Shown piece after piece: positions 1 through 9,355 of a DNA stretch of 64,000 nucleotides (positions are counted from its first letter, which is position 1; each line of letters opens with the position of its first letter). The notes under the pieces were generated by a model. It was not told the origin of the DNA and did no database searches. It saw only the letters and a list, made by a program, of their open reading frames with translations. The DNA is from Actinomyces qiguomingii (lineage in GTDB: Bacteria; Actinomycetota; Actinomycetes; Actinomycetales; Actinomycetaceae). Location of the stretch: NCBI RefSeq assembly GCF_004102025.1, contig NZ_CP025228.1:3782001-3846000 (forward strand), read 5' to 3'. The position numbers and the translations under genes are program-made.

Positions 1-2715
<2,715 letters not shown>

Positions 2716-3012
2716 GTGGGGGATCCTGCCGTTCTCATGCCGGTGCGGGTATGGCCAACGTTGATTCGGCGGAAGCGCCCGGGCAGGGCGTCCCGGCGTC
2801 CTCGGCGTGGCGTCGGGGCCTAGCATACGGCCCGCGTGTTACGGCGAGTCACGGCGACCGGTAGGTGGGCGCGGGGCCGGTGGCGTGGGCGACCGGCAGC
2901 CCGACGTGGGCGAGCGGCTCCGGACAGCGGCCTCCGGCCCGCAACGGCGCCCGCGTTGGCGCTCCGCCCTCAATCGTCCTCGTCGACGCGGCGGCGTCCC
3001 TCGCAGGCACGC

Positions 3013-3399
3013 CTACTGCCGGTGAACCCGACGTCCTGCCTCGCTCCATCCAGCGGTCCACGGAACAGTCGGCGGGTTCTCCCGGCCTGTGATGACGTGA
3101 ACCTTGCCGTTGCTGACGCGGCGGAGCGACTTGCGGAGCTCCTGCCGATAGTTCGCCATCGTCTGCTGCGCGTCGGCTCGCCGACCTCGCCCCGCGTGCG
3201 GCTGTGCGCCGGGCAGGTCGATGCGTAGCGCTACATACAACGTCCGTCGAGGGCGACGACGTCGCAGCCATGGAGCGCCTTGCTGGCGGGGTCTGGTCTT
3301 GCTGAGAGCATTCCTGAAGTACGACCACTCGTCGTACTTACTCACCTCCCAGCCGTCCGGGAAGGTGAAGACGGCGCCGTCGACCTCTAACTCCACCAT
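3013..3399 (-). pseudogene. Decayed gene of unknown function, frameshifted
   Basis: The N-terminus MVELEVDGAVFTFPDGWEVS followed by KYDEWSYFRN looks like a real protein start. After about 30 residues the frame becomes Arg-rich, while a neighbouring frame carries a plausible continuation (DVVAL-type and TLYVALRIDLPGA segments, then QTMANYRQELRKSLRRV). This suggests at least one frameshift. The shape (a YDEWSYFRN start, then a DVVALDG-like strand) recalls nuclease-fold hypothetical proteins found near defence genes, but I cannot name a family. A repeat element begins five bases upstream of the start codon and probably removed the promoter. The 297 bases from here to lysC hold nothing else I recognise. 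Confidence 0.45.
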
Positions 3400-3403
3400 T
3401 AGC

Positions 3404-3981
3404 GGTTATTCGTGTTTGAGGGTGTGGTGGATGGGTGGGGTGTGTGGGTGGTGGTTTGTGTGTACGCTCCGGCGGGCGCGGTGGGCGGGGACGGGATGGC
3501 TCGCCGTGAGTCTTGGTGGCTCGCGGCGGATCGTGTCCGATGGTTCGGGTGCTGGCCCGATGGTGCGGGTGCTGGCCCGACGGTTCGGGTGCTGGCCCGA
3601 CGGTTCGGGTGCTGGCCCGACGGTTCGGGTGCTGGCCCGACGGTTCGGGTGCTGGCCCGACGGTTGGTGTGTTGCGGTCGACGATTCGCCGCTTGTTTCG
3701 GCGGTTTGTCGGGTTGCACGAGCCGTGGTTGTTCATACCGAATCGTTGGTGACACCTGACGAACCCTCCGCCCCGCGATGCCATCTGATGAAACCGCCCC
3801 ATGGATGTCGAGAACCAGCACCTCACCTCCGCGGGCGCGGCCGCCCGGAACAACCACGCGGAGGCCATCCTCGGGCGCCGCACCGCGTTCGAACGCGGGA
3901 GACTACGTTCGAGTGAGCGAAGAGGCCGTCACACGGCCGACCAGAACACACCGCCGACCACACCCCCAAACACGAAGAGCC
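3404..3981. mobile_element. Non-autonomous repeat element E1 with terminal inverted repeats
   Basis: The left end (GGTTATTCGTGTTTGAGGGT) and the right end (reverse complement of CACCCCCAAACACGAAGAGC) form imperfect terminal inverted repeats of roughly 25 bp. The same termini bound 7191-7938 and 19892-20605. The inside carries a 20-bp tandem array and a short segment around ATGTCGAGAACCAGCACCTC that is nearly repeated at 20249. No transposase frame is visible. It lies between two decayed genes. Confidence 0.6.
3541..3660. repeat. 20-bp tandem repeat, six copies
   Basis: The unit CGGTTCGGGTGCTGGCCCGA repeats six times head to tail with only a few substitutions in the first two copies, plus a five-base partial unit. 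It lies inside element E1. A period of 20 is not a multiple of three, so it does not encode a simple repeat peptide in one frame. Confidence 0.9.
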
Positions 3982-4176
3982 AAATAAGGAGCCAGACCAC
4001 CCCACGTCCGAATCGCCCGTACGTGCCGGGTTCGACTTCTCCGAGGCCACCGCCGTCATGGCGTACAGCAGCTTGAGGAGCATGGACCTGCCGGTGTTGT
4101 TCGTACCGACAAACACGTTGATCTGAGGCGAGAAGGTCAGGTCGGCCGACGCCAAGGGCCCGAAGTTGGTGCCGGC
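3982..4176 (-). pseudogene. N-terminal remnant of an AAA-type ATPase
   Basis: The minus strand encodes GTNFGPLASADLTFSPQINV followed by FVGTNNTGRSMLLKLLYAMT. This matches the start of RecF/OLD-like ATPases: a beta-hairpin, then a P-loop. The Walker A lysine is replaced by arginine (TGRS for TGKS), no start codon precedes it, and the frame ends where element E1 begins. It is a dead fragment. The basis is motif recognition only. Confidence 0.55.
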
Positions 4177-4231
4177 GAGACACCTAGCGCCTGCGCGCCG
4201 TCATCCGGCCTCGGCGCCGGGAACCGGCGGT

Positions 4232-4741
4232 TCACTCCGAGATGTCGTCCTGGCGCACCTCTCGCTCACCGAGGTCCTCGGAGAGCGAGACTCGCACGGC
4301 CGACAGCACCGCGATAGCCGGGCAATCGCCGTCGACCATCTCCGGCAGCACCCCGGCACTGAGATTAATGGTGACGTCTTGCGGGGTCTCCTGCAGCTCC
4401 ACCGATACGCCCTCGCATGTGGGCGAGCCGCCGACAAAATTCACCTCCACCGTCGTCGGGTCGATCAGCCTCCACGAGTCCCACTGGATTCGCGACGGCG
4501 AAACCAGGTCGTCGCGGGGCGTGAGCAGCTCCCCCTCAGCGCTCGCATCGCTGGAGGGCGCCGGCGTCGCGACGGAGTCCCCGGAGGCAGCACCGCCGGA
4601 CGCCTGCGGGCCCGCTGAGGGCGTCCCCGAGCCGCCGGACGACGTCGAAGTCGAGCACCCCATCAGAACCGGGACCCCAGTAGCGGCGGCACCGGCAATC
4701 AGTACCGCTCTGAGGGCGTTACGTCGTCCGATGGCAGGCAT
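4232..4741 (-). CDS. Putative secreted lipoprotein of unknown function
   Basis: I chose the ATG at 4741 because it follows a strong ribosome-binding site (GGGAGGGGAG) and opens a typical lipoprotein signal: basic MPAIGRRNAL, a hydrophobic stretch, then the lipobox LMGC. The mature part starts with a Ser/Gly/Pro/Ala-rich linker of about 55 residues. A small domain follows (about DDLVSPSRIQWDSWRLIDPT to the end) with two cysteines that could form a disulfide. The length is 169 residues. I do not recognise the domain. It would be anchored on the outer face of the membrane. Confidence 0.75.
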   Translation of the reverse strand: MPAIGRRNALRAVLIAGAAATGVPVLMGCSTSTSSGGSGTPSAGPQASGGAASGDSVATPAPSSDASAEGELLTPRDDLVSPSRIQWDSWRLIDPTTVEVNFVGGSPTCEGVSVELQETPQDVTINLSAGVLPEMVDGDCPAIAVLSAVRVSLSEDLGEREVRQDDISE

Positions 4742-5017
4742 AATTCTCCCCTCCCGCACCCAGGGCATCTTCAACCTTGAGCCGATAATGATCATGTCCA
4801 GGGTACCGGGCTTTTCGCGATTACGGGTGGGGGTGTGCACGGAAGGTGCGGCCGAATCCTCGGCTCCGGTCTCCCGTCATCCAGCTGCCCTCGTCCATCG
4901 CGCCGTTCCCCGCCCGGGCGAACAACTCACGGATACGCAGATCGTCCGGGCCGACCACCACGCGCCGTGCCGGGCGGCAATCTCGCCACCCCATGACGCA
5001 ACCGTTACATTAAGCCC

Positions 5018-6028
5018 ATGAGCATTGAGGCGAGCCAGGTCACACGCTTCTTCGGGTCGGCGCCGGCCGTGCAGCGGCTGAGCCTGTCCGCGCCCGCCGG
5101 CGCCATCACCGGCCTGGTGGGCCCCAACGGGGCGGGCAAGACCACCCTGCTGCTGATGCTGGCGGCACTGCTGCGCCCGGATACGGGCACGATCAAGGTT
5201 GCGGGCCTGGACCCGGTCACCCAGCCGCGTCAGGTGCACCAGGCGGTGGGCTGGATGCCCGACGCCTTCGGCACCTGGGACTCGCTGACCTGCACGGAGA
5301 TCCTGCTGACCTTCGCCGCCGCCCAGGGACTCGACGACGTGACCGCCCGCGAGCGCGCCGCCGACATGCTCGCCCTCGTGCATCTGGAGGACATGGCCCG
5401 CACCCCGGCGCGGGTGCTGTCGCGCGGGCAGAAGCAGCGCCTGGGCCTGGCACGAGCACTCGTCCATTCCCCGCAGGTACTGCTGCTCGACGAGCCCGCC
5501 GCCGGCATGGATCCCCGCTCACGCGCCGATCTGCGCGGCATTCTGCGGGACCTGGCCGACCAGGGGGCGACGGTGCTGATCTCCAGCCACGTGCTGGGCG
5601 AGTTGGAGGAGATGGTCGACGGCGTCATCTTCATGTCCCGCGGACATGCGGTTGTGCCGCCTGGCGCCGGCACCGCCGACGCCGTCGCAGCGGCAGAACA
5701 GGCCGCAGAAGATTCTGAGGCGGGGTCCGGGACGGGGACTGCGGCGCCCACCGGGGGCGTGGTGCCGGTGCGCCCGACGCCGCTGCGCACCACCTGGCGG
5801 ATGCGGGCCCTGAGCCCTGAACGGCTGGCCGCGTGGGCGCGCGCGGGAACGCCGCCGGGCGCCGTTGTCGATCCCGACGGCTCAGTGCATTTGGAAGTGC
5901 CCGACGACGCCGCCGCGGCACGCATTGTGCGGCAGGCCGTTGAAGACGGGGTCGAGGTGGTGTCCTTCGCTCCGGTGACCGGTGCACTGGAGACCGCGTA
6001 TCTCGCAATGGAGGAGGAGCGAGCATGA
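5018..6028 (+). CDS. ABC transporter ATP-binding protein
   Basis: The 336-residue ATPase has Walker A GPNGAGKTT (about residue 38), a variant signature LSRGQKQRLGLA and Walker B VLLLDEPAAGMDP. This fits the exporter (CcmA/DrrA-like) subfamily. After the ATPase core a C-terminal extension of about 100 residues (from about residue 220) is Ala/Glu-rich and then forms a small domain typical of such exporters. The stop overlaps the downstream permease start as ATGA, so the two make one transporter. The substrate cannot be told from sequence. Confidence 0.9.
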   Translation: MSIEASQVTRFFGSAPAVQRLSLSAPAGAITGLVGPNGAGKTTLLLMLAALLRPDTGTIKVAGLDPVTQPRQVHQAVGWMPDAFGTWDSLTCTEILLTFAAAQGLDDVTARERAADMLALVHLEDMARTPARVLSRGQKQRLGLARALVHSPQVLLLDEPAAGMDPRSRADLRGILRDLADQGATVLISSHVLGELEEMVDGVIFMSRGHAVVPPGAGTADAVAAAEQAAEDSEAGSGTGTAAPTGGVVPVRPTPLRTTWRMRALSPERLAAWARAGTPPGAVVDPDGSVHLEVPDDAAAARIVRQAVEDGVEVVSFAPVTGALETAYLAMEEERA

Positions 6029-7092
6029 GCCGACTGGGCGTACGCACCGTGATGGTGCTGGAGTTGCGGCAGCGAGTGCGGTCGACCCGCTGGTGGGTGA
6101 TGCTGCTGGTGTGGGCGCTGGTGCTCGTGGTGCTGTTCGTGGGCATGACGGGGCTGGCCGTCTCCGCGGGCATGGAGCGCGAGGAGTTCGCACCGGTCCT
6201 GTATGACATGGTGCTGTGCTTCGTGCTTGGGATCGGCCTGATCGTGGCACCCACGCTGTCGGCCACCTCCATTAACGGGGACCGCGCCGACGCGACCCTG
6301 GCGCTGTTACAGGCGACGGCGCTGCGCAGCCGGGAGATCGCCGTCGGGAAGCTGCTGGCGGCGTGGCTGGCGGCCATGGCCTTTCTGGCGGTGGCGCTGC
6401 CGTTCCTGCTGATACTGGCGGCGGTGGGCGGGGCGAGTCTGCCGGCGCTGCTGGGGCATCTCCTGCTGCTGGTGGTCACGCTGGGGTCGGCTTGCGGCAT
6501 CGGCCTGGGCTTCTCCGCGTTGACGGCGCGCACCTCGGCATCCGCTGTGCTGACTTACCTGGTGGTGGCGGCGCTGACGGTCGGCACACCCATGGCCACC
6601 GCAATCGCCACTCCCATGGTGCAGGAGCAGCGGGAGCAGATCACCTACCGCATCGACTACAACGCCTCCACCGATGACCAGCTGGTGTGCTACGAGGACC
6701 CCTATAGGTATCACAACACGGTCACTCACGCCGAGCGGATCTGGTGGATGCTCATTCCCAATCCCTTTGTAGCACTGGGAGATGTTTCGGCCCGCGCGCC
6801 TCTGGGACGCTACAACGCCGAGAGCTTCCTGGAGGGGCTCGGCCGAGCGATAGACACGATGCGCGACCCGCAGTCCTCAGAACCATCGGTCAGTAACCCC
6901 TGCGCCGAGCGGGCCGCTGACCGCGACGACGACTACGAGAGCTCGCACGACAAGTCCGCCAATGGTCATGTGCCGTTCTGGCCGGCCAGCGCGGCACTGC
7001 TGTTGCTGCTCGGCGCGGGCGGCGCCTGGGCCGCGGCCCGCCGCCTGCGGGTCCCGGCGGGCCCGCTTCCCCGCGGCATCCGCCTAGCGTGA
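6025..7092 (+). CDS. ABC transporter permease (ABC-2 type)
   Basis: The 355-residue membrane protein starts with a cytoplasmic MSRLGVRTVMVLELRQRVRS segment, then hydrophobic helices at about residues 24-46, 60-80, 110-135, 140-160 and 170-190. A long external loop of about 100 residues (from about YRIDYNASTDDQ) follows, then a last helix near the C-terminus. This is the ABC-2 layout (NatB/YhaP-like). It is translationally coupled to the ATPase. Confidence 0.85.
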   Translation: MSRLGVRTVMVLELRQRVRSTRWWVMLLVWALVLVVLFVGMTGLAVSAGMEREEFAPVLYDMVLCFVLGIGLIVAPTLSATSINGDRADATLALLQATALRSREIAVGKLLAAWLAAMAFLAVALPFLLILAAVGGASLPALLGHLLLLVVTLGSACGIGLGFSALTARTSASAVLTYLVVAALTVGTPMATAIATPMVQEQREQITYRIDYNASTDDQLVCYEDPYRYHNTVTHAERIWWMLIPNPFVALGDVSARAPLGRYNAESFLEGLGRAIDTMRDPQSSEPSVSNPCAERAADRDDDYESSHDKSANGHVPFWPASAALLLLLGAGGAWAAARRLRVPAGPLPRGIRLA

Positions 7093-7094
7093 CG

Positions 7095-7188
7095 AGATCG
7101 GTCGAAATAACCATCGAGGTCGGTCGAAATAACCATCGACTTCGGTCGAAATAACCACCGAGGTCGGTCGAAATAACCACCGAGGTCG
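7095..7188. repeat. 22-bp repeat R1, four tandem copies
   Basis: Four copies in a row of CGGTCGAAATAACCATCGA plus three variable bases, starting within ten bases of the permease stop and ending at the left end of element E2. This is the longest R1 array in the window. Confidence 0.9.
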
Positions 7189-7190
7189 AT

Positions 7191-7938
7191 GGCTCTTCGG
7201 GTTTGGGGGTGTGGTGGTTCGGGTGTGTGGGGTGGTTGTCGGTGTTGGGCGTTGTTATTTGCCCGGGTGGGCGCGGTGGTGGGGACGCGTCGAGGAGGTG
7301 AGGTTGGCCGGCGACGATGTGGCCCGGCCTTCCAGGATGCCGCCCGGGAGGGCGTTGTCGACGGCCGGCCGGCGTCCTGGAGGTCTAACCCATGTCCTCG
7401 AACGATCCTCGGCCCGGGAGCGACAACTACCTGGCCAGCCCGAAAACGACCCTCGCAGCCAAGCCCTGCGCCGAACCACCACGGGCTATCGACGCGAGCG
7501 CGGTGCCTCGGTCCGCCGTGTCGTGGGCAGGCCCGCCGTCAACCCCTCGGTGTTCGCACCGGGACCCCCGCACTCGCACCGGAACCCCCGCACTTGGAGC
7601 AGGCTTCTTCTGTTAGGCCGTCTGAAAGCGCGTCCGAGACATAACAGCGCGTCTGAGACCGTCCAACCGCAGACAGGCGATCCAACCGCAGGAGCCCGGT
7701 CCAACCGCAGGCAGGCGATCCAACTGGGAGCGGGCGGTCCAAATCCCTGGACGAAAGGGCGCCCAGCCCTCGTGCGCGTTCCACGACCGCGGACGTGCTG
7801 GGGCGGGCGATCGCCGGCGACGCTACACAGCCCTCGTGCCCGTTCCACGACCCCGCGGTGGTCGTGCAACACACCAGGGTCGTGCAGCACATGGAGGCAG
7901 GGCGAACGCCACCACCACACCCTCAAACCCGAAGAACC
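7191..7938. mobile_element. Non-autonomous repeat element E2 with terminal inverted repeats
   Basis: The left terminus reads CTTCGGGTTTGGGGGTGTGG and the right terminus, on the other strand, CTTCGGGTTTGAGGGTGTGG. These are 20-bp inverted ends with one mismatch. The interior (7610-7745) carries R2-type motifs (GGTCCAACCGCAGGCAGGCG and variants), and 7760-7860 holds a duplicated segment with GTTCCACGACC. There is no convincing coding region. Confidence 0.65.
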
Positions 7939-8385
7939 GCATTGACACCACGGAGGACCGCAGTGCCACCGCATGGTCTCGGATCATCCCCGTCACCACG
8001 CAGACCCTGGTCGCTTCGGGGCTCCTGGAGAGAAAGGCTCATTGCGGAACAGCTCCATCTGACGCGGCATGCGCCGCGCGAGGGCAAGGATGCCCTTGCG
8101 CGGCGTCGGACAGGACGCCGGGGAACTGGGACAGATAGGGCTGGTCGGTTGCGTCCTTGACCAAAGTTGTGAGCGCGTCCTGAGTACGCCGATGCGGCAG
8201 GTGATGGCGGCAGGGCCCAGGGGGTTACGGTAGGCGATCAGTTCCTGCTTCTGCCCGTAGGTCAACACGTCGGCGCCGGGCAGCCGGCCCAGAGAGGGGA
8301 CACGAACAAGGAGACGCAGAAGCTGGAGCTGGACATGCAGGGGCAGGCGCCCGTGAGTGCCCCAGGGTCTGGACCGGCATCGACA
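7939..8385. other. Intergenic stretch with a possible frameshifted remnant
   Basis: No intact gene is seen. On the minus strand 8011-8268 reads LTYGQKQELIAYRNPLGPAA and, after a frame change, QFPGVLSDAAQ then GILALARRM and MELFRNEPFSPG. This looks like a piece of a once-real protein with one or two frameshifts. I cannot assign a family. Confidence 0.3.
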
Positions 8386-8414
8386 TTGACACGATCGCAG
8401 GCGTGACGTACATC
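8386..8414 (+). promoter_or_regulatory. Candidate sigma-70-type promoter for the RiPP-like gene
   Basis: TTGACA (8386-8391), a 17-base spacer and TACATC (8409-8414) make a near-consensus promoter. Transcription would start near 8421, downstream of the GTG at 8403, so the encoded peptide probably starts later. Confidence 0.5.
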
Positions 8415-8480
8415 ACACACTTTTTCGTAGTTTCTGGCGATATCCTTGCCTTGTCGGAGAGCCTAGGAATAGATTTCCAA

Positions 8481-8624
8481 TTGGAGAGGAGACGAGCAGG
8501 TAAGAGCCTTGAGCTGGGCATGCCGGAGCTGAACGCCATGAAGGCGCCTGGTTTCTGGATGGGATTCAGCATTGGTGGCTCATTCTCGATCGGTGTCACC
8601 GCGATTGACGTCGCGGCCACGTAA
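8481..8624 (+). CDS. Daptide-like RiPP precursor peptide (orphan)
   Basis: The frame encodes a leader-like ERRRAGKSLELGMPELNAMK, then APGFWMGFSIGGSFSIGVTA and IDVAAT at the stop. From memory, daptide precursors of Actinobacteria have an ELGMQELEAMEAP-like leader end, a hydrophobic Gly/Ser/Ala/Val/Ile core and a C-terminal Thr that is converted to a dimethylated diamine. This peptide shows all three. The start is uncertain: TTG at 8481 gives 47 residues, GTG at 8403 is upstream of the predicted transcription start, and a GGAGAGGAG at 8483-8491 has no good start behind it. No dehydrogenase, aminotransferase or methyltransferase is nearby. Confidence 0.5.
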   Translation: MERRRAGKSLELGMPELNAMKAPGFWMGFSIGGSFSIGVTAIDVAAT

Positions 8625-8811
8625 TTGCCGCGCGGGCAACCACCCTCTGTGCGGCCCTCCAGATCCCCACTTCTCGGGGTGGGTCTCACAAGGCGGTGAC
8701 AACTCCAGCGCGCCCCCCACCGACGCCGAAGCTCTCCGATGGAGAACCACTCCCGACCCCCTGTCCTATTTATTCGACTATCTTCGGCCACCTAGGAAGG
8801 ATGTTGTCATC

Positions 8812-8982
8812 ATGTCTCAGTCTGCAGCTAAATATCTCACGGGAGTCGTCTTGCTGGTGGTTTTGTCTACTATTTCCGGACTGTACCTCCAGGGCGCTGT
8901 GCGCATCTTTATCTGCGCAGCCGCAATGGTGGGAATGCTCTACCTGGTCGCCAAGATTGCGCGTGAGGAGCGATCGCAGTGA
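8812..8982 (+). CDS. Small two-helix membrane protein
   Basis: The 56-residue product starts MSQSAAKYLTGVVLLVVLST and has two hydrophobic helices (about residues 8-24 and 29-47) with a basic tail KIAREERSQ. An AGGAAGG lies upstream at 8794-8800. It lies between the RiPP-like gene and an ABC ATPase whose GTG directly follows its stop. That position suggests a role in export of, or immunity to, the peptide. Confidence 0.6.
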   Translation: MSQSAAKYLTGVVLLVVLSTISGLYLQGAVRIFICAAAMVGMLYLVAKIAREERSQ

Positions 8983-9318
8983 GTGGCAGTCATAATTAGC
9001 GTGCGGGGACTTTGCAAGAGTTTCGGGGGAAAACGAGTCTTCGAGGATGTCACGTTCGACGTGGCCGAAGGCCGAGTGGTGGGACTGCTGGGCCGCAACG
9101 GTGCCGGCAAGACGACCACCCCCCGCACGACGCTCGGCCTCTATCGCGCGGATGCCGGGGAGGCTCGGGGGATCGGCAGCTGGACTGCCTGGCTGCGGTT
9201 GGACTGCTTGAAACGCGCCCTCAGGCGGTCCGAGCATAGAGACCCGGTCCCAGTACGAGGCCGGCACCCGGCGGGTCCACACCCACCCATCACCCCCTTA
9301 GCCCGGAAGAGCCCGTAG
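8983..9318 (+). pseudogene. ABC transporter ATPase truncated by a repeat element
   Basis: The first 60 or so residues are a normal ATPase start: VRGLCKSFGGKRVFEDVTFD, then Walker A LLGRNGAGKTTT and LGLYRADAGEARGIG. From about 9168 the sequence is R2 repeat DNA and the frame runs on as Arg/Pro-rich nonsense to 9318. The signature, Walker B and rest of the transporter are missing. It was probably the exporter or immunity ATPase of the RiPP-like locus. Confidence 0.8.
9168..9297. repeat. R2 repeat copy interrupting the ABC ATPase gene
   Basis: It contains CTGCCTGGCTGCGGTTGGAC, a degenerate GCTTGAAACGC...CAGGCGGTCC hairpin region and the terminal CCACACCCACCCATCACCCC. These parts occur in the same order at 19553-19800 and 39415-39560. 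This copy has diverged most. Confidence 0.6.
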
Positions 9319-9355
9319 TAGACGACAGACCGGCTCAGACAGGCATGATGGGTGG

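Noticed and set aside
2716..3012. Possible lysine riboswitch upstream of lysC.
   Set aside because: I found none of the conserved lysine-riboswitch blocks there.
3399..3883. Repeat-rich open frames over the 20-bp array (GPAPEPSGQH peptides).
   Set aside because: All frames stay open because the array is GC-rich and lacks stops. The 20-bp unit changes frame each copy, and no start or ribosome-binding site is convincing.
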